Both the position numbers and the translations under genes were made by a program. Positions 28,274-37,341 of a stretch of 64,000 nt of DNA are shown in pieces. The notes under the pieces are model-generated. The model was not told the DNA's origin. It ran no database searches and saw only the letters and a list, made by a program, of their open reading frames with translations. Source of the DNA: Blastocatellia bacterium. GTDB lineage: Bacteria; Acidobacteriota; Blastocatellia; Pyrinomonadales; Pyrinomonadaceae. The stretch covers positions 310,001 through 374,000 of the forward strand of contig PMSM01000005.1 in assembly GCA_003168335.1 (NCBI GenBank), written 5' to 3'. Numbering within the stretch: position 1 is the stretch's first letter; each line of letters starts with the position of its first letter.

Positions 28274-29581
28274 ATGCCGATAACGGAGGCGAACTTGTAC
28301 GATCAACTCTCAGAACAAAGCAAGAGCCGCATTCTCATCGTAGATGACGAAGAAGCGGTGCGCAAGGTTTTTGCCGCGCGTCTTGAGAAACACTACGAAT
28401 GCGTGCCAGCGGCGAATGCTCAGGAAGCTCTGACTCTTCTTGCCCGGCAGCAATTTGCTCTTGCGCTTCTGGACGTGCAAATGCCCGGGCTGAGCGGCAT
28501 CGAACTGTTGCGGAAGATGATCAAAGATTTTCCCGATGTCGCGGTCATCATAGTGTCTGGAATTGGCCGCGGCCAACGTGTGATCGATGCTTTGCGGATT
28601 GGGGCCTTCGACTATCTGATTAAGCCTTGCGACCTGGACGTGCTGCAGTTGAGCGTCGAGCGAGCGCTGGAGCGCCGAGCACTGCTGCGAGACGGCAAAC
28701 GTTACAAACAAGACCTGGAGAAACGCAACGAAGAACTGGCGTCGCAGAAAGCAGAACTCGAACGCTTGCAGGCTCAGCTCGTGCAGAATGAAAAAATGGT
28801 ATCGCTTGGTCAGTTGGCCGGCGGTGTTGCTCACGAACTTAATAACCCCGCCGGTTTTCTCTACAGCAACATGGAGAGTTTGGGTGAATATGCTTCAGGG
28901 ATTGAGCGTCTTCTGGCCATCCACGATCGGATGCCACTTTCTACCGAACTAGCCGCCGAGGCAAACGCAGTCAAACAAGAGCTTCATTATGAAAGACTTC
29001 GCGCTGAGCTTCCTTCGATCATTGCCGACTGTCAGGAAGGCGCGCGGCGCATTCGCGACATTGTAATGAACTTGCGCACGTTCTCGCGGCTGGACGAAGC
29101 GGAAGTCAAGAAGGTCGATATTCACGCTGGAATTGATGCGAGCATTCGTCTGCTGTCGCAGTACTACAACTCGAGCCATATCACTCTCAGGCGCGATTAT
29201 GGCGACTTGCCCTTAGTAGAGTGTTTCGCAGGACAACTCAATCAGGTTTGGGTGAACTTACTAACAAACGCCGCGCAAGCGATTGGTCAAGGGCCGGGCC
29301 AGGTTCGAATTGAAACCGGTTTGGATGATGGCGCAGTCGCAGTCAAAATCAGCGATACCGGAAAAGGTATTGAGCCGCAGGATTTGAAAAGGATTTTTGA
29401 CCCATTCTTTACGACAAAACCTACCGGTGAAGGAACGGGACTGGGATTGTCCATAAGCTACGGCATCATAGAGAGTCACGGTGGCGTTATCAAAGTTGAA
29501 AGCACCCCCGGTAAGGGCACGACATTCACTACGCTGATTCCTGCTAGCGCGCAACGGTGCAAAGCGGGGCAGCCAAACTAG
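28274..29581 (+). CDS. Receiver-histidine kinase (REC-HisKA-HATPase)
   Basis: 435 residues, starting 5 bases after the previous stop. REC (Asp67 in L-L-D-V-Q-M-P-G-L-S-G; K-P-C), a coiled coil (about 145-175), HisKA with His187 (G-G-V-A-H-E-L-N-N-P-A-G-F) and HATPase (N-L-L-T-N-A-A-Q-A-I, D-T-G-K-G-I, G-E-G-T-G-L-G-L-S). Soluble. The A-H-E-L-N-N-P variant of HisKA is common in kinases that sit behind a receiver. Co-transcription with the neighbours is very likely. Confidence 0.9.
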   Translation: MPITEANLYDQLSEQSKSRILIVDDEEAVRKVFAARLEKHYECVPAANAQEALTLLARQQFALALLDVQMPGLSGIELLRKMIKDFPDVAVIIVSGIGRGQRVIDALRIGAFDYLIKPCDLDVLQLSVERALERRALLRDGKRYKQDLEKRNEELASQKAELERLQAQLVQNEKMVSLGQLAGGVAHELNNPAGFLYSNMESLGEYASGIERLLAIHDRMPLSTELAAEANAVKQELHYERLRAELPSIIADCQEGARRIRDIVMNLRTFSRLDEAEVKKVDIHAGIDASIRLLSQYYNSSHITLRRDYGDLPLVECFAGQLNQVWVNLLTNAAQAIGQGPGQVRIETGLDDGAVAVKISDTGKGIEPQDLKRIFDPFFTTKPTGEGTGLGLSISYGIIESHGGVIKVESTPGKGTTFTTLIPASAQRCKAGQPN

Positions 29582-29606
29582 GCGAGGTCACTCAAGGAGG
29601 TTTTCG

Positions 29607-30062
29607 ATGTCTTATAAGATTCTGATCGTCGACGACGAGTCTGCCAACCTGCGGGCGCTGGAAAGACTATTCCGCGAAGATTACGAAGTTCTCACGGCTG
29701 GCTCGGGCGCCGACGCCCTCGAGTTGCTGCGGCAGCACGATGTCGCGCTGCTTATTACGGACCAGCGAATGCCCGGAATGACGGGAATTGAACTGTTGAA
29801 AAATACGGCGTCGCTTCGTCCGCGGATGGTTCGCATCATCCTCACGGGTTACACCGACGTCGAGGCCCTGGTTGAGGCCATAAATTGCGGGCAGGTCTAC
29901 AAGTACGTGACGAAACCGTGGAACAATGGAGAGGTGCGCCTCACGGTCAGCCGCGCGCTCGAACACTATGAGACAATTAAAGCGCGCCACGATCTGGAGA
30001 TGACGACGCAACGGCTGAAAGCACGCCTCACCGAAATACAAGAATTGGCCGCAATCAACTAG
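29607..30062 (+). CDS. Response regulator receiver protein, RpfG-type receiver without output domain
   Basis: 151 residues with AAGGAGG 8 bases before the ATG. Receiver with D-D-E-S-A-N-L-R, Asp52 in I-T-D-Q-R-M-P-G-M-T-G, I-L-T-G-Y-T-D and Y-K-Y-V-T-K-P-W. The Q-R-M-P-G-M-(T/S)-G and Y-V-(T)-K-P-W pattern is that of receivers normally fused to HD-GYP phosphodiesterases, but only a 25-residue coiled tail follows here. Likely phosphorylated by the REC-kinase just upstream. Confidence 0.9.
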   Translation: MSYKILIVDDESANLRALERLFREDYEVLTAGSGADALELLRQHDVALLITDQRMPGMTGIELLKNTASLRPRMVRIILTGYTDVEALVEAINCGQVYKYVTKPWNNGEVRLTVSRALEHYETIKARHDLEMTTQRLKARLTEIQELAAIN

Positions 30063-30167
30063 GACCGCGCTTAATCCGCAGCTCGATTGCTGAGATTCTG
30101 AGCGGACTCAAACGGCCAGCCAATAAATCTTTCCTTCAAGCTACTCTTCAAGAAACGGAAGGCTCCC

Positions 30168-32363
30168 ATGGATACAGACACACGCATACTTTTCCTCGAA
30201 GACGCTGCCACCGATGCCGAGCTGATTGAGCGTGAGCTACGCAAGGCCAACATCGCTTTCACCTCACACCGCGTGGAAACGAAAGCAGACTTCCTGAAGG
30301 CGCTCACTGAATTCCGACCGGATATCATTCTCTCTGACTATAGCTTGCCTCAGTTCAGTGGACTTGAAGCCATTCGCTTGCTCAAGGAAAAAGAGATTCA
30401 TGTCCCCGTCATTCTGATTACGGGCTCGTTAACCGAAGAGATTGCTGTGCTGTGCATGAAAGAGGGCGCTGACGATTACATCCTGAAGGCAAGCTTGAAA
30501 CGCCTTCCCTCGGCGGTTCTAAACGCGCTGAAGAAGAAAGAAGCTGAAAGAGACAAAGAAAGAGCCGTGGCGGCCCTGCGTCAGAGTCAAGAGCGGTTCC
30601 AACTCGTGGCTCGCGCGACGAATGATGCGATATGGGACTGGGACATCCTGGCGGACGAGGTGTGGTGGAATGAAGGCATCCAAACCCTCTTCGGTTACGG
30701 GAAAGATGAAGTGGGAACTGATCGCGACTGGTGGTATGAACACATACATCCTGAGGATAGGAGTCGGATCGCCGCGGGTGTTCAGGCCTTTATCGATGCA
30801 CATGCGAAGTTCTGGTCAGATGAATACCGTTATCGCCGCGCGGATGGTTCCTATGCGCTGGTGGTCGATCGTGGGTTTATTTTGCGAGATGATCAGAACA
30901 ACGCAGTGCGCATGATTAGCTCGATGATGGACGTTACCGAGCGCAGGCAGGCGGAAGAAAAAATAAACTATTTGTCATACTACGACTCTCTCACCGGACT
31001 GCCGAACCGAACCCTGTTCGAAGATCGACTGCCTCAGGCATTGAGTCTTGCACAACGCAATGAGCAAATGGTGGCGGTGCTGTTTCTCGACCTGGATCGT
31101 TTCAAGAACGTCAACGACACCTTAGGTCATGCGGTGGGAGATAAATTGATATGTGGAGTAGCCGAACGACTGAGGACTTGTCTGCGAGGCAGTGACACAG
31201 TTGCGCGTTTTTCAGGTGACGGATTTGCTTTACTGCTTACTCAAATCAGCCGCACCGAAGACGCCGCCAGGATTGCTAAACGTGCAGAAAACAGTGCGGT
31301 CGAAATCGCTCAAAACATTCTCGATGCCCTCAAATCACCATTCGATTTTGATGGACAGGAATTGTATGTCACAGCCAGTCTGGGCATTGGCCTCTATCCT
31401 CACGATGGTAAAGATTCGCAAGCTCTGCTTCAAAACGCGGGCGCGGCTCTCAGTTACGTCAAGGAGCAGGGCGGAAACGGCTATCGGTTCTACGCTGAAG
31501 ACATGAATGCCAAAGCACTTCAGCAGTTGACTCTGGAAAACGACTTGCGACGAGCGATTGAGCGCGAGGAATTTGTACTCTACTACCAACCACAAGTAGA
31601 CATTAACTCCGGACGAATTCTGGCGGTTGAAGCATTGATACGCTGGCAACATCCGGAGCTGGGATTCGTTTCTCCGGTGGATTTCATTCCCCTGGCAGAG
31701 AGCAATGGATTGATAGTACTGATAGGAGAATGGACTCTGCGGACCGCTTGTGCGCAAGCCAAACGCTGGCAAGAAGAAGGTCTGCCTCCTTTGCGAATGT
31801 CGGTGAACCTTTCGGCGCGACAGTTCGAGCAGCCTGACTTACTAGACACGGTCGCTCGGACACTTAGGGAGACTGAACTCGACCCAACTTTTCTTGAGTT
31901 CGAAATAACCGAAGGCGCAGTTATGAAGAATGCTGAGCGCGCGATTGACATAATGCATCGCTTAAGAGAAATGCAGATCCAGATCGCTATTGATGACTTT
32001 GGCTCGGGCTACTCTTCGCTTTCATACCTGAAACGCTTTCCGATCGACAGGTTGAAGATCGATCAGTCTTTCGTGCGCGAAGCTACAACCGATTCCACGG
32101 ACGCGGCAATAATCATGGCCATCATTACACTGGCCCAAAATCTGAAATTGAAAGTCATCGCGGAGGGAGTGGAGACAGAGGAACAATTGAGATTACTACA
32201 TTCGCTCAACTGCGATGAAATACAGGGTTATTTGTTTAGCAAACCACTCCCGGCCGATGCCTTGAAGCGGTTGCTACTCGATGCGCCATCGCGCCCCGCC
32301 CTGGGACCGGGCTCCATACCGGACGTGCGTTTGAATACAGTCAGTCTCGCCCTACGGAGCTGA
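30168..32363 (+). CDS. REC-PAS-GGDEF-EAL protein, probably a c-di-GMP phosphodiesterase
   Basis: 731 residues. REC (Asp57) is a close copy of REC1 of the hybrid kinase at 26691. PAS with PAC (about 145-265; D-W-D-I, ending M-M-D-V-T-E-R-R) follows. The GGDEF domain (about 275-450; Y-Y-D-S-L-T-G-L-P-N-R) has S-G-D-G-F in place of G-G-D-E-F, losing the metal/catalytic Glu, so cyclase activity is unlikely. The EAL domain (about 470-715) keeps E-A-L-I-R-W, the D-D-F-G-S-G-Y-S-S-L loop and K-I-D-(Q)-S-F-V. Expected to degrade c-di-GMP under REC/PAS control, and the only evident output of this signalling array. Confidence 0.9.
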   Translation: MDTDTRILFLEDAATDAELIERELRKANIAFTSHRVETKADFLKALTEFRPDIILSDYSLPQFSGLEAIRLLKEKEIHVPVILITGSLTEEIAVLCMKEGADDYILKASLKRLPSAVLNALKKKEAERDKERAVAALRQSQERFQLVARATNDAIWDWDILADEVWWNEGIQTLFGYGKDEVGTDRDWWYEHIHPEDRSRIAAGVQAFIDAHAKFWSDEYRYRRADGSYALVVDRGFILRDDQNNAVRMISSMMDVTERRQAEEKINYLSYYDSLTGLPNRTLFEDRLPQALSLAQRNEQMVAVLFLDLDRFKNVNDTLGHAVGDKLICGVAERLRTCLRGSDTVARFSGDGFALLLTQISRTEDAARIAKRAENSAVEIAQNILDALKSPFDFDGQELYVTASLGIGLYPHDGKDSQALLQNAGAALSYVKEQGGNGYRFYAEDMNAKALQQLTLENDLRRAIEREEFVLYYQPQVDINSGRILAVEALIRWQHPELGFVSPVDFIPLAESNGLIVLIGEWTLRTACAQAKRWQEEGLPPLRMSVNLSARQFEQPDLLDTVARTLRETELDPTFLEFEITEGAVMKNAERAIDIMHRLREMQIQIAIDDFGSGYSSLSYLKRFPIDRLKIDQSFVREATTDSTDAAIIMAIITLAQNLKLKVIAEGVETEEQLRLLHSLNCDEIQGYLFSKPLPADALKRLLLDAPSRPALGPGSIPDVRLNTVSLALRS

Positions 32364-32416
32364 TCGCCATTGTAATCACCTCCTCAGTTCCTTCCATCGC
32401 TGGTCTAGATGTCAAA

Positions 32417-33280
32417 GGGCATTGTCAGGTTAACAGGCTGAAGATGAAATATGACTGCTCATCCTGCATAATCCGCCGATGCGCACCTACGCATCTCTTT
32501 ACCGCCGTCACCGTTTTCCCGCCGAGATCATCAGTCATTGCGTTTGGTTATATTTTCGCTTCGCCCTGAGCTTCCGCGATGTCGAAGAGATGTTAGCGAT
32601 GCGCGGGGTCTCCCTCAGCTATGAGACTGTCAGAGAATGGTGCCTCAAGTTTGGTCAGACTTACGCCAACGGCTTACGCCACAAGTCTCCTCGGCCCGGA
32701 GACATGTGGCACCTTGATGAGGTGTTCCTCAAGATCAACGGACGCCTCCATTACCTCTGGCGTGCGGTGGATCAGGATGGCGACGTATTGGATATTCTGG
32801 TCCAGAGCCGAAGAGATAAGAAAGCCGCCAAGAAGTTCTTTCGCAAGCTATTAAAAGGATTGGGATATGTGCCGCGGATGATCATCACAGACAAGCTGAA
32901 GAGCTACAGCGCGGCGAGAGCTGAAGTGATGGCGAGTGTCAAACACCTTCAGAAGTATCAGAACAACCGTGCTGAGAATTCGCATCAGCCAACCAGGTTG
33001 CGGGAACGTGTGATGAGACGGTTCAAGTCACCGGGCCACGCGCAACGTTTCCTTTCGGCTTTCGGAATCATTACTTCACACTTCCGAGTGGGGAGACATC
33101 TGTACAGAGCTAGCGGTTACAGGGAAGTGATGAAGTCGAGGTTCGTCACCTGGGAAGAGATTATTGGCGTTGAGGCAGCAGCTTAATTTGAAATGGATAA
33201 TCGATCAGATGACCAGAAGTGGATTCAGCTTGTCTGAGTTTGAAGTTTTGCTCCTTCATGAAGTTAAGTTGACAATACCC
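32417..33280 (+). mobile_element. Complete IS6-family insertion sequence, 864 bp
   Basis: The left end GGGCATTGTCAGGTTAAC (32417) and right end, read inward, GGGTATTGTCAACTTAAC (33280) form 18-bp terminal inverted repeats with three mismatches. One transposase fills the element. The flanking 8-mers (ATGTCAAA and TCGTGAGT) are not direct repeats, so the original target duplication has been lost, for instance by recombination between copies; a decayed copy lies at 14554-15112. Confidence 0.85.
32479..33186 (+). CDS. IS6-family DDE transposase
   Basis: 235 residues. An N-terminal helix-turn-helix (S-F-R-D-V-E-E-M-L-A-M-R-G-V-S-L-S-Y-E-T-V) precedes the D-D-E core: Asp in H-L-D-E-V-F-L-K, Asp in I-I-T-D-K-L-K-S-Y and Glu in N-N-R-A-E-N-S-H-Q. 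The N-R-A-E-N-S-H motif is diagnostic for the IS6/IS26 type. Full length for the family and all catalytic residues present, so it may be active by copy-in cointegrate formation. Confidence 0.92.
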   Translation: MRTYASLYRRHRFPAEIISHCVWLYFRFALSFRDVEEMLAMRGVSLSYETVREWCLKFGQTYANGLRHKSPRPGDMWHLDEVFLKINGRLHYLWRAVDQDGDVLDILVQSRRDKKAAKKFFRKLLKGLGYVPRMIITDKLKSYSAARAEVMASVKHLQKYQNNRAENSHQPTRLRERVMRRFKSPGHAQRFLSAFGIITSHFRVGRHLYRASGYREVMKSRFVTWEEIIGVEAAA

Positions 33281-33412
33281 TCGTGAGTGTTGGGTGATAT
33301 AGGTGTTGAAATGAGAAAATATGTTCGTATTGATGCGAATGCGAATCGAGTGCAGATTAAGTTAAGGGATTCGAGGTAGGCTTTTCAGCGCGAGGATTGG
33401 AAAGAGGTTCTT

Positions 33413-33787
33413 ATGATCCACTTGAAGAGGGCATACGAAAACCCTAACAAGGCAGACGGTGAGCGAATACTTGTCGATCGACTTTGGCCGCGCGGTCTTA
33501 CCAAGCAGGAAGCGAGGATAGACCTATGGCTGAAAGAAATCGCGCCGAGTACAGAACTAAGAAAATGGTTTGGGCACGATCCATCCAAGTGGAAGCGGTT
33601 TCGTGGCCGCTACGAAACAGAGCTTAGGGATAATGATGATCTGATCAAATTGCTAAAGCGAAAAGCGAAAGAGGGCACGATCACCCTTATCTATGCAGCG
33701 CAAGATGAGGAACATAATGAAGCGATTGTTTTGAAACAGTTTCTCGAGAAGGCTTCGAGACCGCCGCATCGGACGACCTCTGGATGA
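33413..33787 (+). CDS. DUF488 family protein (YeaO-like)
   Basis: 124 residues with AAAGAGG 6 bases upstream of the ATG. Signature phrases I-L-V-D-R-L-W-P-R-G, W-F-G-H-D-P-x-K-W and T-L-I-Y-A-A-Q-D-E-E-H-N-E-A match DUF488. The family is widespread, small and cytosolic; no activity is established. Single gene after the IS element, with no apparent link to its neighbours. Confidence 0.9.
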   Translation: MIHLKRAYENPNKADGERILVDRLWPRGLTKQEARIDLWLKEIAPSTELRKWFGHDPSKWKRFRGRYETELRDNDDLIKLLKRKAKEGTITLIYAAQDEEHNEAIVLKQFLEKASRPPHRTTSG

Positions 33788-33831
33788 ACGATCGATAGAC
33801 ATGTTAGGCACCACAGAAAGGGGGGTTCGGA

Positions 33832-34167
33832 ATGAGGCGAGTCGACGTTCACGCTCACTACTTCCCGAGCGGGTATCTAGATGGCCTCCAGGCGACCGGT
33901 AGCAATTTCACGGATGTGGCGCGGAACTTGAGGGCCGGAAATGATGCGGTGATATCGAGGGCCGGGTGCGCGTGATGGACGACGCAGGTGTCGACATGCA
34001 GATCGCCGAGCACGGTCTCACCTGGATCGTGGGTGCTCCGTTCGAGGACGCGATCGGTGTCTTGCATCTGCTCCGTACCGGCGTTCACCGTTCGGTACCC
34101 CAACATCAAGTTCATCGCGGCGGACTGTTGCCATTCCTCATACAGCACATGGATGACAATTTGACTA
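33832..34167 (+). pseudogene. Amidohydrolase (ACMSD-type, amidohydrolase 2) remnant
   Basis: The first frame reads V-D-V-H-A-H-Y-F-P, the metal-binding H-x-H of the amidohydrolase 2 family, and stops at 33975. A second frame continues from about 33960 with V-M-D-D-A-G-V-D-M-Q, jumps to W-I-V-G-A-P-F-E-D-A-I-G-V-L-H-L-L and ends L-P-F-L-I-Q-H-M-D-D-N, with a local shift around R-Y-P-N-I-K-F-I-A. A normal protein has about 300 residues, so most of the middle is deleted. The bases are richer in G and C than in the flanking genes, suggesting acquisition. Confidence 0.7.
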
Positions 34168-34188
34168 CAAAGGATGAGGGTAACGACG

Positions 34189-34650
34189 ATGGATCAGCGC
34201 ATCAATTACAGCGAGGTCGCGCCCGAGGGGGTGCGGACGCTGAGGGGGCTTGAGGCTTACGTGCGGAGCGCCGGACTTGAGCCGGGCCTCCTCGAGCTGG
34301 TCAAGACCCGGGCGTCTCAACTAAACCAGTGCGCCTATTGCATCGACATGCACACAAAAGACGCCCGGGCGGGCGGCGAGGCCGAGCAACGGCTCTACGC
34401 CCTGTCCGCTTGGCGCGAGACCCCGTTCTTCACGGATCGGGAGCGAGCCGCACTCGCCTGGACGGAGGCGGTAACGCACATCAGCCATGGGTCCGTCCCA
34501 GACGCGCTGTACCAGGAAGCCCGGCGCCACTTCTCGGAGAAGGAGCTCGTGGACCTAACACTCGCGCTGATCGCTATCAACGGGTGGAACCGGCTGAGCA
34601 TCTCGTTCTGCACCGTGCCGGGGACCTACGCGAGCGGTGACATACGTTGA
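34189..34650 (+). CDS. Carboxymuconolactone decarboxylase / AhpD-like protein
   Basis: 153 residues from ATG 34189, with AGGATGAGGG 8 bases upstream. The AhpD-like core carries Cys48 and Cys51 in N-Q-C-A-Y-C-I-D-M-H, the peroxidatic/thiol-disulfide pair of AhpD-type alkylhydroperoxidases, and W-x-x-A-V-T-H-I downstream. Likely protects against peroxides. Codon use is strongly GC-biased like the adjacent amidohydrolase remnant, so both may have arrived together. Confidence 0.9.
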   Translation: MDQRINYSEVAPEGVRTLRGLEAYVRSAGLEPGLLELVKTRASQLNQCAYCIDMHTKDARAGGEAEQRLYALSAWRETPFFTDRERAALAWTEAVTHISHGSVPDALYQEARRHFSEKELVDLTLALIAINGWNRLSISFCTVPGTYASGDIR

Positions 34651-34898
34651 ACAATCACGCCAACCAGCTGAGGCGATCGAGAGCATCATGGCCGATAATA
34701 AACCTTCTCTACTCGGGTTGGGATGACAGTGTGGTGACAGGGCCTGATTAGTACGCAACCGGCCGTTCCGCCCAAAGTCATCCGCCCAATTGCTGCGTAA
34801 CCAAACGCTGCACCTGACCGGTGGGGCACCTGGGATTTCTAAGGTTCAAGGCTCCCCGTGCTCCGCCGGCATGTGAGCTTTATCGTTCAGGAGCACGT
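34651..34898. other. Intergenic stretch
   Basis: About 250 bases between the AhpD-like gene and the cytochrome b561-molybdopterin gene. The frame of the latter extends back to 34821 but without protein similarity. No repeat, hairpin or recognised site was found. Confidence 0.4.
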
Positions 34899-36566
34899 AT
34901 GATCTCGTTCGACGAAGCCCATAAAGCTGTTCATTATCCGCCAGACCGGCGATTTCGGATTTGGATTAGGCCCTCGTTTGTAGCGGGAGTCGTCGCGTTA
35001 ATAGTCTTGCCGCTCCTGTTTGCCTGGGGGCAGGCAGCTATTTTCGGTTTGCCTTATATTCCACCGGTACCTCAATTTATCGAAGCGGCCAAAATTGGAC
35101 CACACGGCTTTCCGGTGTGGATCCGCTATGCACACTTCTTTAATTTTCTCTTTCTGATGATGCTCATGCGCAGTGGTCTTTCAATTCTCATGGACCATCC
35201 GCGGCTTTATTTTAATGACGACTGCACCCCGGGCACCGAGTGGATTCGATTCACGCCTTTGACAGTTCCGCGCGATCGGGTGTGGACGGCGAAGGACGAT
35301 GCGCGCTACATCTCGCCCGTGTTCGCCCTGCCGGGCTATCGCCATACCGTAGGGGTGGCGCGCTCGTGGCATTTCATCGATGTCTATGGGTTCATTATCA
35401 CGGGGTTGATTTTTGTGACGTTGCTTTTCGCAACGGAGCAATGGCGAAGGATTGTGCCCACCTCGGGGATTGTGCTGACGCAAGCCTGGAATACGTTCGT
35501 GCTTTATGCGAACTTCCATCTGCCGCCGGAACCGAACGGTTTTTACGGATATAACGCGCTTCAGCAGTTCGCCTATTTCGCCGTAGTCTTGGTTTTCGGA
35601 CCACTTTCGATTTTGACCGGCATCGCGATGTCGCCTGCGTTGGCAAATCGCTTTCCGCTGTACCCTCGATTGTTTGGTGGTCGGCAGGCGGCGCGCTCCC
35701 TCCACTTTCTTCTTCTGCTCGGCTATCTCGCGTTCCTCGCCGTGCACGTCACGCTGGTGGTCTTGACCGGATTTGCGCGAAATATGAATCACATCGTCCT
35801 CGGAACAGATGATCAGAAACCGCTCGGGATGATTCTCGGCTTCGTCGGTATTGCGGTGGTGATTGTTTCCTGGATCGTCGCTCATTACACTTCGTGGAAG
35901 TTTCCACGTCTACTGCAACACATTCAGAAAGCGGTTTCTCAGCCGCTACGCCTCGCGACGCTGAATCAATTCTCTCCAAGTGAGCGGTATACAAAACAGC
36001 AAATCTCTCCATTCTTCTGGCCTAATGGCAAGAGGCCGGAAAGCGAGGATTGGAAACGCCTGGCGGCAAACAGCTTCCGCGATTACAAGCTCAAGGTCAG
36101 CGGCCTGGTGGATCGACCGGTGGAGTTATCGCTATCAGAATTGGAAGCGCTGGGAAAAGCCGAGCACATTACCATGCACCATTGCATCCAGGGTTGGTCT
36201 GGCATTGCGCAGTGGGGAGGAGTGCCGATGAAAGCGCTTGTCGACCTGGTGAAACCGAAGCCGTCGGCGAAGACAGTGGCTTTCTTCTCTTTTGGCGAAG
36301 GACTGTATGGCGGGGTGTATTACAACACTCAAAGCCTGGACAATGTCCTTAAGGCAGAGTGCCTGCTTGCGTATGAGATGAATGGCGCGCCGCTAGGGGA
36401 GGAGTATGGCGCTCCGCTACGGCTGCGCGTGGAGAATCAACTGGGATACAAAATGGTCAAGTGGATTGAACGTATTGAATTCGTTGAATCCGAAAAGCAG
36501 ATTGGCAAAGGCGAAGGTGGGACGAACGAAGACGACGAGTACTTCGATCTGCTACCGAATATCTGA
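34899..36566 (+). CDS. Cytochrome b561 domain fused to sulfite-oxidase-type molybdopterin domain
   Basis: 555 residues from ATG 34899 (GGAGCACGT upstream). The N-terminal half has five or so transmembrane helices with paired histidines (Y-A-H-F-F-N-F, R-S-W-H-F-I-D-V, L-H-F-L-L-L, A-V-H-V-T-L) typical of a cytochrome b561 di-haem core. The C-terminal 190 residues form a SUOX-type Moco domain with the ligand Cys429 in H-H-C-I-Q-G-W-S and G-L-Y-G-G-V-Y-Y; there is no obvious dimerisation domain. The fusion suggests quinone-linked oxidation or reduction of a small oxyanion or oxide at the membrane; the substrate is unknown. It lies 65 bases before sdhC on the same strand. Confidence 0.85.
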   Translation: MISFDEAHKAVHYPPDRRFRIWIRPSFVAGVVALIVLPLLFAWGQAAIFGLPYIPPVPQFIEAAKIGPHGFPVWIRYAHFFNFLFLMMLMRSGLSILMDHPRLYFNDDCTPGTEWIRFTPLTVPRDRVWTAKDDARYISPVFALPGYRHTVGVARSWHFIDVYGFIITGLIFVTLLFATEQWRRIVPTSGIVLTQAWNTFVLYANFHLPPEPNGFYGYNALQQFAYFAVVLVFGPLSILTGIAMSPALANRFPLYPRLFGGRQAARSLHFLLLLGYLAFLAVHVTLVVLTGFARNMNHIVLGTDDQKPLGMILGFVGIAVVIVSWIVAHYTSWKFPRLLQHIQKAVSQPLRLATLNQFSPSERYTKQQISPFFWPNGKRPESEDWKRLAANSFRDYKLKVSGLVDRPVELSLSELEALGKAEHITMHHCIQGWSGIAQWGGVPMKALVDLVKPKPSAKTVAFFSFGEGLYGGVYYNTQSLDNVLKAECLLAYEMNGAPLGEEYGAPLRLRVENQLGYKMVKWIERIEFVESEKQIGKGEGGTNEDDEYFDLLPNI

Positions 36567-36631
36567 TGCGAAGATAACGTAGGCTCGGCTTGCATACAGC
36601 CTTAGACGATCTCTGAAGGCCTTCCTGAACA

Positions 36632-37327
36632 ATGTCAGTAGATGAATTTTCAATGTCTGCAGAGAAGAGATCTCACTGGCTTTTGTCATTCTGGAGATCT
36701 ACGGTCGGAAAGAAAGTCGTGATGGCCCTAACGGGCGCCATCGGAGTGGGCTATGTCGTAGCGCACATGTTGGGCAATCTGCAGGTGTTTGAGGGTGCTG
36801 AAAAGATTAACGCTTACGCGGCGCTGTTGAAATCGAACCTTGGTCTCTTATGGACGGCGCGGAGCATATTGATCGCTGCTGTGGGTTTACACATTGTTGC
36901 CGCTTACCAGTTGGCGCGCACCAGCCAAAAGAGCCGGCCTGTTGGTTATAAACGCTGGCGCTCTGTCGGCTCTGATTTTGCATCTCGCACGATGCGCTGG
37001 ACCGGCCCGCTCCTTGGCCTCTTCATTGTCTACCATCTGTTGCATCTGACGACAGGCGCCGTCCATCCCGATTTCGTTGAAGCGGATGTCTACCAGAACG
37101 TCATCAGTGGGTTTCGAGTATGGTATGTGTCGGTCATCTACATCGTCGCTATGCTGATGCTCGCGCTTCACCTTTATCACGGCGCGTGGAGCATGTTTGA
37201 GTCTCTGGGCGTCAATCATCCTAAATACAATCGCTTGATCCGCGCGCTGGCGACCATCTTGACAGCAATCGTGGTGGCAGGGTTCATCGCGATCCCAGCA
37301 GCAGTGCTGCTGGGTTTCATTTCTTAG
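36632..37327 (+). CDS. sdhC: Succinate dehydrogenase cytochrome b558 subunit
   Basis: 231 residues, five transmembrane helices. [10 protein letters not shown] and A-H-M-L-G-N-L-Q, then [15 protein letters not shown] and [11 protein letters not shown] are the hallmarks of the b558 family, whose four histidines bind two b haems. This is the single-anchor, menaquinone-linked type of complex II. ATG 36632 is used; ATG 36653 is a possible alternative. It is the first gene of sdhCAB, with 14 bases to sdhA. Confidence 0.93.
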   Translation: MSVDEFSMSAEKRSHWLLSFWRSTVGKKVVMALTGAIGVGYVVAHMLGNLQVFEGAEKINAYAALLKSNLGLLWTARSILIAAVGLHIVAAYQLARTSQKSRPVGYKRWRSVGSDFASRTMRWTGPLLGLFIVYHLLHLTTGAVHPDFVEADVYQNVISGFRVWYVSVIYIVAMLMLALHLYHGAWSMFESLGVNHPKYNRLIRALATILTAIVVAGFIAIPAAVLLGFIS

Positions 37328-37341
37328 AGGACTCTTCGGCA

